Shown here: piece by piece, positions 1-11,300 of the stretch
Numbering within the stretch: position 1 is the first letter of the stretch
How the letters are laid out: each line of letters starts with the position of its first letter
From: Triangularia verruculosa
Taxonomy: Eukaryota; Ascomycota; Sordariomycetes; Sordariales; Podosporaceae
DNA: 64,000 nt
Reading direction: 5' to 3'
Assembly: GCA_033296885.1 (NCBI GenBank)
Contig: MU863965.1
Location: 91,594 to 155,593 of the forward strand
Notes under the pieces: model-generated
What the model was told of the DNA's origin: nothing
The model's input: only the letters and a program-made list of their open reading frames with translations
Databases searched by the model: none
Made by a program: the position numbers and the translations under genes

Positions 1-1
1 T

Positions 2-1168
2 GAATTCCAAACAATATTTGAATGCTCGCGGGGAACTGCGAGCGAAGAGCTCACCTACTACCCTCAACGTCCTTTTAGCTCATACCAACCGCATGAAGCG
101 GGAGCGGACGAGGAGGAGTACAAACACATTCCTGGATTCCAAAACAGTGCCAATGAAGGGAGATCGCGAGTGACGTATAATTTGACGGAGGCTACATCGC
201 TAGTGGACTATTTTCACTGGGTTGAGAACTACACTACGCGACAATTATCATTTGGTTCTGATATCCTTAACGCTTTCGCCGGCGTTGGTAAGGCCCTTGG
301 GGAGGTGCTCCAATCGCCATTCCTCTTTGGCCTCGTCGAGAGATACTTACCCCAGACGCTGATGTGGAGTTGCTACGGTTTGGCGCAGAGAAGGGCCGAG
401 ATGCAAGGGACTCCTTCCTGGAGCTGGGCGTCATCAGCCAACCAGGCAAATTACTCTTGGATCAGCGGAGGCTCCAGATTGGACAAAGATCTCCTGGAAA
501 TCGCGAGCCTTGTTTTCTTTCATTTTCAGGATCCTGATGTTGGCCTTCGGAAATTGGACGTTGAGGAACGGTGGATAGATCATGCGATAGCCATCAAGGA
601 CATCGAAATCATGAGCGGGGTACCGGAGCTCAAGCCCCGGAAATACGTCCCGGCAACTTGGAGATCGACCCAAACCTGGCGAGAATGCCCTCACAACCCA
701 TGGCAGACGATGGCCCATTTGACTCTCGACCCCGAAGCCCGCGACGTGTGTGCCGAGATGCCAGGGTCGCTGATATTCAACACAACGGTGGCGTCACTGA
801 AACTAGAACGGGACTCTCGAGATATCTACGAAGGCAAAGACTTTGTAGAGCGGGACGTCGCGATACGCCGCTATGACGGGGAGTTGGTGGGGTGGATTAA
901 TAAAATGAGTCCGGACTGGATCGATGCGAGCCTGAGTGGCGAAGAGACTTTTGACTTCGTCGTCATTTGTGGCGCTCTGGCAAACTGGCGTGCCCGGAAA
1001 ACCAGGGTGCAGTATTTCGAAGATTTCGATTTGTGGCGATTGCATGTCATGCTCATTGAGAGGTTACCGCTGAAGCGGCATCTCGCACGACGGGTCGACG
1101 TCGGATATGTCTTTGCCCACAAGTGGAAAGACTGCAATCCTCGCTGGGAGACAATAGTTCTCTGCTAA
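2..1168 (+). CDS. HET-domain (heterokaryon incompatibility) protein, 3' part only
   Basis: The reading frame is open from base 2 of the window to a TAA at 1166-1168 with no stop. A GTG at 170 is therefore not a start; the gene enters from the left edge and its 5' end is missing. The visible part carries the usual middle and C-terminal signature of fungal HET proteins: an FxC-type segment near the start (FECSRG), then a WVENYTTRQLSFGSD block, an aromatic stretch resembling the family's LLW motif (LMWSCYG), and the hallmark PSWSWAS. The N-terminal HET core, which defines the domain, would lie upstream of the window. Proteins of this family trigger cell death after fusion of unlike strains, but many are orphan paralogues without a tested role. 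The family call is firm on motifs; the function of this member is inference. Confidence 0.85.
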   Translation, partial: EFQTIFECSRGTASEELTYYPQRPFSSYQPHEAGADEEEYKHIPGFQNSANEGRSRVTYNLTEATSLVDYFHWVENYTTRQLSFGSDILNAFAGVGKALGEVLQSPFLFGLVERYLPQTLMWSCYGLAQRRAEMQGTPSWSWASSANQANYSWISGGSRLDKDLLEIASLVFFHFQDPDVGLRKLDVEERWIDHAIAIKDIEIMSGVPELKPRKYVPATWRSTQTWRECPHNPWQTMAHLTLDPEARDVCAEMPGSLIFNTTVASLKLERDSRDIYEGKDFVERDVAIRRYDGELVGWINKMSPDWIDASLSGEETFDFVVICGALANWRARKTRVQYFEDFDLWRLHVMLIERLPLKRHLARRVDVGYVFAHKWKDCNPRWETIVLC

Positions 1169-2569
1169 AGGATACGTTAGGCATCACAGACGGACGCGAG
1201 GGACCTGTCCTCTCCATTCATGCTATTCAGTCCAGCCGTTGAACATTGTCATAGTATACCATCATACAGCGCAGACTGCACAGTGTCTAACTTCACGGGT
1301 ACCCTTAAAGCCGAGATCAGTGTCATTCTATGTCTTGCTTGATCTTACTATGCCCTGCATTATTCATTTCCCCAGGTGACATCATAGGTGTCAGGCCACT
1401 CGCCAATGCCCAACTGGAAGCCTGCCCGCGTAGTTCGCGGACGGCACCATTGAGCGTACGAAACACATCCTACGCCCTTACAATGGATGAACGGCGCCGC
1501 GAATTCCAACCTGCGGTATGGGAAACGCGGGGCGTGAGCACGGCAGACTGCGTTGACCAATGTTGCTTTCTGGGGTCATATACCTTAGCGATCTTGGTGG
1601 CAATGGAGATGCTGTCCTTGGCGCGCTCACTTTCCTTTGGATGATGGGCAAGTTACAAGATAAAGTAGGGTTTGCATTCAACGAGGAAGAGATTGCCAAG
1701 CACCTCAAAACACAAATTCCTCGAATAGGACTTGGTCGTGAGCAAGCTCTGCAGGACATCCAACGAGACCCGCGCGCTGTCTGTGAGGAAGCATTCCGGT
1801 ATATTTCTGAAGATTTCTCTCTTCTTTCCATTGGAACCTGCTCTCTGACTACCTAGTAGGCACAGGTCAGCCAACCCCCCAGGCTTGGTACTGGAACCTC
1901 GTCGAGGACCAACCACCTAGTCAGCCATACTTGAATTTACAGTACGGCATACCTACCTACCTACCATACCTAAGGAATGTACTTAGCGTTGCGGGTCCAG
2001 GCCCACCATTCACCTGGGACCACTTATTTAGGGCAGACGGATTGCTCCCAGAGAGCCCACGGCCATGTACTACTACCTATAGTTTTCCGTAGCTTCTTCT
2101 TGTTTGGTTGTATCCATCACCTTTTTCACAATTTCTTTTGCCCGTGCCTTGTCCCATACCTAGTGACCTACCTAACCATCAAAGCTCGCCAGATCTCGAC
2201 TTCTACTCTAGTCATCTTAGTTGAAACATACGTAGCCACCGTTACAAAACTTCCAGGTGTGGAGAGATGTACCCCTTGCCTTGGACCTTGGCCAAGGACG
2301 TCCCTTTGGTACGACACTTGGTCACTGTGCTTGGCTGTGTTAGAGCTTGAGGAACACGGAATGTTGATAGATTTCCAGAAGGATCTAGAGAAAGGGGAGA
2401 GCATGTGGTTTGTTCGTGCAGTATTTGCTCCACATTCTCATACTTGCTATTTTGTCTCTCAAAATGGCCGACAGCACGACCAACAGTATTTCACCATTTA
2501 ATGCTTGACAAGGCCTTCATCGTTTGTCAGTGTCTGATGCCACCCTTTCATCATTGCCGATCAACCCCG
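1169..2569. other. intergenic, no supported gene
   Basis: The stretch holds only short overlapping reading frames on both strands. A 98-codon frame at 1560-1856 (+) has a charged, somewhat protein-like middle but no recognisable motif and no clear splice partners. A CCTA-type microrepeat (acctacctacctacc) lies near 1951-1965. Confidence 0.5.
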
Positions 2570-3145
2570 TTAAAGCAGCAGCGCATTTTCCTCCTCGTAG
2601 CAACGAAAAAACCAAGCCTCCAGCTCCCTCATCCTATCACGGACTACTTCCACCGCTTCGGCGTTGTCCAAAGCCTTCCGCATCATCTTCAACGGCTCGT
2701 TGGTCTTGTCCAGTAATGCCTGCACACTAGCCACTGTTGTTGCTGGGAGAATGTACCAGAAAGCAGTAGGACTCTGTATTGACTCGAGGTGATTTACGGT
2801 CCTTGAAATTGTATTGAGGAGGGCCTCGGTGTCGTGCATTACTGCGGTGGTGATCCTTTCGGCGTTCTCCAGGGCCATGAAGACGACTGTGCATAGCTCG
2901 GTGATGCGTGCCTCGCCGCCCATTTGAGAAGTGATGTAAGGCGTTTCATTGAAAAGGAGACTGAAACGCGACATGCAGACATCTCGGTGGATCGCCGAGC
3001 GCATATTATCGATGCACAGAGCTCTAGTTCTGATCTTTTTAACTCTCCTCTCGAGGTCCTTCAGTTTTTCTATGTTGGCTTCGAAGGTGGTTTCATAACC
3101 CGGAATGGGAGAGGGATTAAGTAGAACATGAGGGAAGGCGGACAT
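2570..3145 (-). CDS. hypothetical protein, 191 aa
   Basis: Unrecognised protein. The frame is open upstream to 3289, but that end begins with TTG. The first in-frame ATG is at 3145-3143 (MSAFPHVLL) and gives 191 residues. The protein looks mostly helical: a charged amphipathic stretch near residues 25-45 (EKLKDLERRVKKIRTR), several further helices rich in Leu, Ala and Glu, and an acidic C-terminus ending ENALLL. There is no signal peptide or membrane segment. The amino-acid composition is credible for a real gene and it is the longest frame in the area, but I know of no family. A short upstream 5' exon cannot be excluded. It lies between the HET fragment and the gene-poor stretch that follows, a setting where lineage-specific genes are common. 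Confidence 0.5.
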   Translation of the reverse strand: MSAFPHVLLNPSPIPGYETTFEANIEKLKDLERRVKKIRTRALCIDNMRSAIHRDVCMSRFSLLFNETPYITSQMGGEARITELCTVVFMALENAERITTAVMHDTEALLNTISRTVNHLESIQSPTAFWYILPATTVASVQALLDKTNEPLKMMRKALDNAEAVEVVRDRMRELEAWFFRCYEEENALLL

Positions 3146-4463
3146 CGTTTGCTGATCTGCGATATGTTTGGGCGGGTGTAGTTGGTCAAGAGGTACGATA
3201 TTGAGTGGTGCTGATGGTGAAGAGTTCTGTGAGGCTGGTGCTTGGTGGAAAGTTCGACGGAATAAAAACTCAGTCTGACAGACTGTCAATTTTAGGCGGC
3301 GTGGATGGGATGTCGAAGATTGAGAGGGTCGAAAGCCCTAGTCTTGAAAAAGTGTATAAATATCAATTTTTAGTGTTTGGTGGGATTCCACAGTAGAGGT
3401 AGGTAGGTAGCTCTGCTGGGTGGTAATGTTCCGCCATGGCGGAACCGAACCACAGAGCCGGCTCGGACGACGTGGCGTCGCTGAGCAACATGATCAAGAT
3501 TACTACACGTCATTCTTCTTTTATTTAATTCAAGACTTTGACCCAGACTCTTGCCTTTTCTTTTAATATATCTCCTGCTTCGCTATAGCTCGGCCTCCGT
3601 CTTTTATGATTTCCAGGTTGTCACGGCCTCATCTCAGATAACCGGTTCAGTTTTATCGTCTGCAAATTCTTGCTGAGAACCTAGATTAGCATTCAATTAG
3701 ATACTTGGAAGATATGGTCAAAAAAGTCGGTCGTTTCACGTCACCCGAGCAGGCTTGTTCAGTCAGAAGGTGTCAGCCGTGTTGTTGGTACTGGCCTCAG
3801 CCAATCGGACGTCTCTAATACGACCAGGGTGGAAACGCCTCAACCAGCATCCATCGGCGAGGCTGGTAAGATAGGTAAGGTAATGCTTGCGACGTCGTTT
3901 CTCATCCAAACCATAATGCACTGTTTATCAGGGACACTGACATTCTTATCGATGCGCTCCGCGATTCTAGCTGCGGTAAGTTTATACCTAGGTAAACTTT
4001 ACGTTGTGGTGTTTGTTTTTTGAACACTGATGAATTATCATTCCGGGCGAGGCAGAGAACATAAGTGGGTTAATAATCTGTTTAACACGATACCCATTAC
4101 CATTCGTCGTCAATAGAATAGATACTGGGCCAGAAAACGTTAGTTGCGTGAATCTAACTTCAAACAACCCATCGTTTTGGTGTCCACCGTCTTCAAAACT
4201 GGTACAAACCCCTCTCAGGGCGTCTTCTGGGAGCAACTCTGATTCATCCCCACCCACGTTCCAGGGGAGGCCCGCGCAGGCAATCATTTAGTAGTTTGCC
4301 TACAACTCTATTCTGCATTACCTGAAATTCAGACAATCGATGTGTCCTTGGGCTCTTCCTTTTTCCACCACACCACCTTACTCAACTTTACCTATCTACC
4401 ACAAGATTTTTTTTCGACCTCTTCGCGTAACCACAACACAATCCATCTACCAACTCATCCAAG
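3146..4463. other. intergenic, no supported gene
   Basis: No convincing coding frame is present. The stretch contains a TAGG-type microrepeat (gaggtaggtaggtag, about 3396-3410) and AT-rich patches. A 99-codon minus-strand frame at 3988-4287 has no recognisable motif. Confidence 0.5.
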
Positions 4464-4947
4464 ATGAACTCCGAAAGTCGCCCCGGCCCAGCTGCCGCTT
4501 GGCACCAGGCTGTAAGCAGTCGAGACCGAGACGCGCTGTTAGTCGTCCTGGTCGACGCCTTTACCATTCATGAACAGCGGTAAGTTCGCCAACACCCCTG
4601 TTAGATATATCTTACTATCTTTAATGATACATTTCCTGATTGTTGCCTGTCTTGTCATGGCTACCTAGTCGCCGCGCGGGGATGTTGCGTTCTCGCCGGA
4701 ACCATCAGACCTCCATTCCCATCCTCCGACAGTATTCCAGATACTGGACGACAATTTCGTACAGGATCGTTGTTGAGAATTCCAACTCCGAGGAAGACCG
4801 ATCTTGCTTGAGGCTTCTTCGTAAGGACTATAGCGTAACAGGTAAGAGAGTGGTTTGAATTTACGCAATTGGTACAATTGCTAAGTACCTAATTAATCAC
4901 TTTTGGAATTCTTACTGACACACATCTTAGGTCTTGGATTCTATTAG
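4464..4947 (+). CDS. candidate small three-exon gene, ~101 aa, unknown
   Basis: Hand-built model: exons 4464-4579, 4669-4841 and 4931-4947, totalling 306 nt including a TAG stop. Both introns are 89 nt, begin GTAAGT and GTAAGA, end CTAG/TTAG, and the second has a TACTGAC-like branch site. The frame stays open across both junctions. The start ATG has A at -3. The protein begins MNSESRPGPAAAW, has a hydrophobic run (LLVVLVDAFTI), and becomes Arg-rich in exon 2. I do not recognise it. In a second frame, exon 2 also reads an open Ser/Pro-rich stretch up to a stop at about 4777, so the choice of frame is uncertain. The splice signals are better evidence than the protein itself. It could also be a non-coding spliced transcript. 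Confidence 0.35.
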
Positions 4948-5308
4948 TTGCAAGTTGAGTACTTGTAGTCACCATGTGTTGCTTTGCTGCCGAACTGTCC
5001 ACCCTACGTAGACACAGAGAGTTGGCACTGCAAAGGGGGAATACAGTGTTGAAAGATAGTTAAGAGGCCTTAGTCAATACGGTATCAAGAACATCTTAAA
5101 AATACTCTTCACGTGTTAAAGGGTAGTAGCAAGCCCTAAGAAGATAACTGTCAACCTTCGAAGGCTTGAACAAGCTTTTAGACACACACAAGTCCAGACA
5201 TAAAATCCCCCTTATCCCAACCTCCAGTTTCTCTAAAACTTCATCATCCGGCCAAAGTTATCAAACACGCCATCATCATTCATATCCAAAAGGCAGAATC
5301 AAAAGAAA

Positions 5309-6127
5309 ATGTCCAAGACTTCAATCATCAACAACCAGGCCCAAACCCCCACTGGAACGTCTACAGCCGGACCACCAGCCCCCCACACGGAAAGGACTCG
5401 CGCCTCTCCAACCACGGACAGCCAACCCGCCCTGGCCCAGACCAGAAAACACACCGGCATATGATGTGACAAGGGCTGATATTCAGGGCTTGGAACAGTA
5501 GTTCAATTGCAGTAATAATCTTCAATGGCCTCGAAGTCCATGATGAAGAAGGAAGAAGAAGACTTGGAATAGTACAGTGATCCTGAACGCGTATTTATCC
5601 TCCGTCAAGTGGTCCGTGCCTTCCTTGCCTCAGGCCTCTGCCAAGTCCTTCAATATATCACTGAGCCAGTAGGATTCCTTTGATACCCGCCATGCTTCTG
5701 ATTGACTGCTTCACTTCCATCGGTTGGCTCACAGCGTGCAGGTCGGTAGCTGTTAACCCGAGCTGTGGCCTGTTGGTCTTTTGCCGTGTGACATATGACC
5801 ACGAGAAATCCCCGTAGTGTCTGAAGCTGATAACTTCAGAAAAATGTACGCGCTACCTTCCTTTTCCCCAATTCCTCCCCAACTGCTAACCCATTCCACC
5901 CTAGTCTACAAAGTTTAGACGACGCCCGAAAGGCGCTGCTTCATCGCCAACGACTTCGAAGGTCTATCAATATTGTGGAGCAGGATACGGAAAGGCTGGC
6001 TAGGGAGAAGAGGTTGGACGAGTTTGATAAGATCATGGGATCGGACGATAAAAAGGAGGATTACCAGGTGAAGGAGGATTCTGATGTTGATTCTGACGAG
6101 GAAGATAAGAAGGATTTTTGGGGCTGA
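5309..6127 (+). pseudogene. broken or unresolved multi-exon coding region
   Basis: Several protein-like frames follow one another on the plus strand but I cannot join them into one frame. An ATG with a good context at 5309 opens a Pro/Thr/Ser-rich stretch to a TGA at 5462. A different frame then runs to 5501, another at 5512-5577 (VIIFNGLEVHDEE...) ends in TGA, and one base shifted at 5579-5683 is DPERVFILRQVVRAF.... The last piece is good: an exon ending at 5846, a 58-nt intron 5847-5904 with a GCTAAC branch site, and a terminal exon 5905-6127. That exon encodes a basic coiled-coil-like region (LHRQRLRRSINIVEQ), then an acidic tail ending DFWG and a TGA. Either introns I cannot place separate the pieces or the gene is decayed. 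It ends 65 bp from the converging transhydrogenase gene. No family is recognised. Confidence 0.35.
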
Positions 6128-6192
6128 TAACATTGCCTATTTCCATCTAAATCACTCGCATAGGTATTTCACAGGGCATATCCCCCCATCAC

Positions 6193-7828
6193 CTAATGCT
6201 CCAAACTCTCCTCAAACAACCTCCCCAATTGTTCCCTCTCCCGTTCCAGCTCCGTCGCCAACCCCGGCGCCAATACCAACACCCTCGCCTGCGGAATCGT
6301 CCCATCCACCAACTGCTCAATATCCCCCCTCTTAAACCCCAGCTCCCCCAGCCCCTTCGGCTGATCCCCCAGCTCCTCCAGGAATTTCTTGATCGCCTCA
6401 CTCAGCACCTCCCCCGCACTTTCCCTCTTCACCTGGCTGACATCAACTCCAAACGCCTCGGCAGCAGCTAAATGTCTATCCGGATTCGACGCAGCAGTGA
6501 ATTTGAATACCGCTGGAGCAGTAACAGCAACTGATACTCCGTGGGGAATGATCGGATCGTTGACTTCATATCCAGCGTGTTGATACCCTGGGTTTTGACC
6601 GGAAATGGGATACGACATGCCGTGGCAGAGGTGGACGCCTGCGTTGCCGAAGCCGACGCCTGCGAGGGTGGCGGCGAGGAGCATTTCTGACTGGGCTTCC
6701 ATGTCCTCTGGGTCTTTGACTGCTCGGGGGAGGTACTTTACTGTTGATCTCAACGCGGAAAGGGAGAAGATGTCGGATATGGGGTTCGAGCCTTGGTACG
6801 CTGGGCGAAGGATGGGATTTGTCGGACGTGGAGTGCGCTCGTAATACGGGATCGCGGTCCAGGATTCGAGGGAGTGGCACAAGACGTCGAGACCAGAGGC
6901 GGCTTTCACCGCGGAGGGCATGGTGGCGGTGTTCAACGGGTCACAGATACCAAGGGTTGGCTTGAGGTTTCTGTGGGCGATGCCGGTTTTGGCTCGGCGG
7001 GAGGCGAGGTCGAAGATGGCTGTTCCGGTTGTTTCTGAGCCAGTTCCAGCGGTGGTGGGGATGGCGATGAGGGGCTTGAGTTTGCGGTCGATGGGACGGC
7101 CGAGACCTAAGGGGGCGTTGACGAAGTCCATGAAATCGGCGTCAGGGTAGCAGGAGTAGAGGTTCATGAGCTTGGCGGTGTCAATTACGGACCCGCCGCC
7201 GACAGCAAGGAAGGCGTCAGGGTTGTAGGGAATGGTCCAGGCGATTGCGTCTTTGATACTTTTTCCAAATTGTCAGCGGTATCATGGTGAAAAAGAGTGC
7301 AGGAGACGTACGAGTAATCCTTTGGCTCAATCTTCACTCCCGTAAAGACTTTGTACTCGATCCCCGGCTGCGCATCCAACGCTTCTCTGACGATTTTCAT
7401 TGCCTGTAACTTGTCCACCGTCTTGTCCGTCACAACAGCAACTTTCTTCACACCCATGTTGCCCAAGTCCATACCCACCTCCTTTGTCACACCAGGCCCG
7501 AACCGAATCGAAGAAGCAGCCATTTCAAAAGCATACTCCTTCAGCCTGGATGGGTCTTGAGAAGGTGTAGCATACCCCCTCTTGCTGCCATTTTGCACTC
7601 TATCCGCAAACCGTGTAACCTGACTTCTCTGTTGGTGCTGTGTATGATGATGGTGTCCTGGGTTGGAATGACACGGGCAGTTTGGAGGGTGAGTATACTG
7701 AATTGTGCGAAGGAGAGAGGTGGCTTTGGCGGCCCGCTGTTCTACTCCATCAGTTCATGTCTTCCTGATTCATGGCTTCAACGGTGGAGGGCACTCACAT
7801 TGGGCAAGGCTCGAATAGCGCCGGACAT
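6193..7828 (-). CDS. hydroxyacid-oxoacid transhydrogenase (iron-type alcohol dehydrogenase family), mitochondrial
   Basis: Model: exons 7828-7799, 7697-7312 and 7258-6193, totalling 493 codons plus stop. The introns start GTGAGT and GTACGT and end CAG and AAG. The product belongs to the group III iron-dependent alcohol dehydrogenases, in the ADHFE1/HOT branch, which oxidises 4-hydroxybutyrate to succinic semialdehyde coupled to reduction of 2-oxoglutarate. Diagnostic pieces are the glycine-rich cofactor loop (AVGGGSVIDTAK), TAGTGSETT, GLDVLCHSLESW, and HLCHGMSYPISG with metal-ligand histidines. The N-terminus is His-rich and ends in RGYATPS, which looks like a mitochondrial import and cleavage region. 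An in-frame TGA lies upstream of the chosen ATG with no other ATG between them. Length fits the family (about 465-500 aa). The sulfite reductase gene upstream on the same strand is transcribed independently. Confidence 0.9.
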
Positions 7829-8307
7829 GGTGATGCGTTCCCAAAGCTTATCCAAAGACACGTGCGGGTAACGGTCAAAAGCGGTGACAAGGTCCAACGG
7901 TCAACCAAGACAAGAGCCCAGGACCAGCACTTAAGAATGAGGCGAAGAACGGTAGCAGCGCTGGTGATGTAGGTTCCAGTTCCTGCACCCTATGCAAAGC
8001 GGCGAGACCCGAGGTCGTCCCAAGACACCCCTCCTCCAACAAACCCCCGGCTTACCCCACACTCCGGCTAGCGTCTTCCGGTTTCCTTTGTGTTATACTA
8101 TTGGTCACCGATTATCCAGGGTTGGGGTAGCTGCAGATCAATGGTCCACGCATTGTGGATTCCCCCGCACAATTCAACAAACAGATCCATGACAGCGTCA
8201 ACCACAAGTTCACATCAGGGGTTGCAATGAATGAAGCAAACAACACAACGCCGGTTTTTGTATCTGCCTAACTACCCTCGCTAAAATGACAAAACCAAAG
8301 CAGCAAC
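7829..8307. other. intergenic between two minus-strand genes
   Basis: This interval is the promoter side of the transhydrogenase gene and the 3' side of the sulfite reductase gene. I see no coding frame or RNA gene. Confidence 0.5.
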
Positions 8308-11300
8308 TTAGTACACCTCCAAGACATATCTCCCATCCTCCTTGAGTCTCTCGATCTCCTTTCTTGGGTCCACCTTCCGTCCACTCTGCTTCGCCTCCGT
8401 AGCAATCGCCTCCTCCAACACAGCAGTAACATCAGGCACAGGCCAGGTGGGGCCGCATAGGTAGAACGAACCCTCCTCCTCGATATATGCCTTGACAATG
8501 TCGCTCATGGTCTGTCTCATGCGATCCTGAATGTAAATCTTCTCAGGCTGGTCACGAGAGAAGGCAGCGCCAAGAAGAGTAAGCACGCCGGCGTCCATGT
8601 ACGCCTCCCACTCCTCGCCGTAGAGGTACTCCTCCCGGCGGTGACGGGAGCCAAGGTAGAGAAGGATGGAGCCAATCTCCTTGCCCTGGGCCTTCTGCAT
8701 AGCGCGGTACTGGAGGAACGCACGGAAGGGAGCAAGACCGGTACCGAGACCAGCCATGATCAACGGAGCAGTATCCTTGGGTGGCAGCTTCATGACGGAA
8801 GACTTGACCGACGCGATGACCGGGGTGCCGGGCTTGAGACCAGACAGGTAGCGGGTGGCTTGACCCTGGCGGGTACGGCCCTGGCTGTCAACCCAGTCGA
8901 CAACGACAATCATCAGAGCAACAGAAGTAGGAGTGACGGCCTGAGCAGAGGCGATAGAGTACTCTCTGCGCTTAAGAGGAGCGACGATGCGGACGAGGTC
9001 AGGGAATGGTGGGTGGGCAGACTTGAAGGTCTGGAAGACGTCGACGTAGGTGGCGGTGTCGACTTCGGAGAGCTTCTTGAACTCTTCCGCGCCCTCCTTG
9101 CTGCCGAGAAACTCGATCCTCTTCTTCTCAGCCTCGTCGGTGGCGAACTCAGCGAGGGACTCGAAGAAGCGCTTGGGAGGCTTGCCAAGGATATCGATGT
9201 TCTGGAGAAGAGACTGGTAGATGGTTCGAGTCTCGAAGATGGCAGGGTTCTCGCGGGAGGGGACCTGCACGATATCGTCACCATTGAGGCCATACCATTC
9301 AATGAAGTCCTCGACCTGCTTGGGGTCGTTGTCGGCGTGGATACCGAGAGCCTCACCGATGTTGTAGGTGAGGCCCGAGGTGCCGAGATCGAACTCAATA
9401 TGGAAGATGTTGCGATCATAGGCGAGAGGAGTGAGTCTGCGGTTCTCCTTGACGTGAATGGTATGGGTCTTGACGGTGAGATCAGGACGAAGCTCGGTCT
9501 TGAGGCCATACGCCTCCTGGAACGCCAGGCCCTTGGCAATCTCCTGCCAGGCGCTGACCTGCAGGGGAGACTCGGTATCCTCTTTGTCAAAGGCAACGAA
9601 GCTGGTGGGCTTCAACTCCTCAATAACAGCGGCATCAGTGGCCTCCTCCTCAGCCCAGGTGGCAGGAACCTCGACCTTGTGAAGGGCCTGCGCAAGGGCG
9701 TCGGCAACCTCAACAACGGTGACTTGGTCGCCGGAGAGACCGCCAAGCTTGACGAGCTGCTCAACCTCAAGGTCGGAGCGAGCCACCTGCAAGAAAGCAA
9801 GCTCAGCCAAAAGCTGGGCGCGGTTCTCCAAGGCAGGGGAGAAAGAGGAGTCGAGAACGAAAAGTTGCAGGCCCTTCTCCTGAACCTCCTTCCTTACGGA
9901 AGCAGGGATGCGCTTCTCGATCTCCTCAGGCTTGTAACTGGGCAGGCGGACAACCAGCTTGCCGCCAGATTTGGCACTCTTGACAATGGAAACCTCCTTG
10001 AGAAGCTTCTCCTCGCCAACAAAGACGACGTCAGCCTCATCAATAGCAAAAGGCGCCTCGACTGGCTTCTCCGAGCTCCTGATCTCAGTACGGACAACAC
10101 CACCCTGGATGAGGCTGTTGTATGTCTCGTGGACCGAGATGTTGTTGAAAGACTCGCGAGAGAGAAGCTTGCCGAGAACAGAAGGAGAGGCAACCGCCTG
10201 GGAGTTGTCCACGTCCCAGAAGACGTACTGCTGGGCCTGCTCAAGAGAGTTCAAGGTCAAAGAGACCTCACCTTGACCATCCTTGCTGGCGATCCTGTGG
10301 AGGACGGTGGCAATGGAGCTAGGAGTGTGGGCAGCCGAAGCAGGGTACTTCAAGTCGACAACAGTGGGCTCCTGAGACCACCTGTCGGCAAAGGTAACCG
10401 CAGTAAGGACATCGGAGTAGAGCGCGGACTGGACAGAGGTTTCCTCCACAGCCAGAGCGTCACGGACCTGGCCAAGAACCGCAATCTGGCTAACAGAGTC
10501 GGGAAGAGCCTCAAGGAAGGCTTCCTCGATGAATGGGCGGTAGATGCGGACGTTGAGAGCGCCCACCTTTTGGCCCTGGGCAGCGAGAGTCTCGACCACC
10601 TGCTTGGCAAGCTGAGCTTCGGCACTGCCGAAGACCACAAGCACAGTCTCAGCGGCCTCGTGGCCATGGTACTCGAAAGGAGCATACGAGGTACCGAGCT
10701 GGCTGTTGAAGAGACGCAAAAGCTCAACAACCTTACCAGCGGTATCCAATCTCTTGTTCAAGGCGCCAGCGTCCTGTGAGATAGACTTGTATAGCTCAGC
10801 AATGCTAGTCTCTCCAAGCGCGTCCACCACTCTCAATGTCTCCCTGGCAGTGCGAAGACCATCGTAAACATGGAGAGTGGGCAGAAGGGAAGCCAGAAGA
10901 GTGGCGAAGAGAGCCATGTGCTGGACCTCCTGAGCAGACGAGGTAGAGACGAGACCGAGACCAAGATCCTCAGCCAGCTGAAGCGCGCTCTCGTACTCGG
11001 TGGTGAGGCCATCGTTGTTGGAGTAGTCGGCGGCGGCAACGTGCGCAACGAAGGGGCTGGACACGCCGTAGAGAAGGGAGAGCTGGTCCAAAGCCGCGCG
11101 CAAGTGCCGGAGGCTCAGCGAAGGAGCAAGGAGAGTCTGGGGAATGCGCCTCTTGCTGAGGTCGAAGTCCTTGGAAAAGATGTAGCCGAGTGCAAAGGTG
11201 CCAGCACCGGCTCTGGTCTGGAGAGGCACAACAGTGGTGGTCTCGCCATGGATGTTCTTCTCCTGAGCCTGCGACCAATCCTTGACGGCCGCATCGAGGT

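Noticed and set aside
170..1168. HET gene starting at the GTG at 170
   Set aside because: The frame is open to the window edge and nuclear genes start with ATG, so the gene is 5'-truncated by the window.
8641..10779. 712-codon frame antisense to the sulfite reductase gene
   Set aside because: It is rich in Leu, Gly, Asp, Val and Glu, as expected from reverse reading of G/C-ending codons; no motif, and the sense frame is a conserved enzyme.
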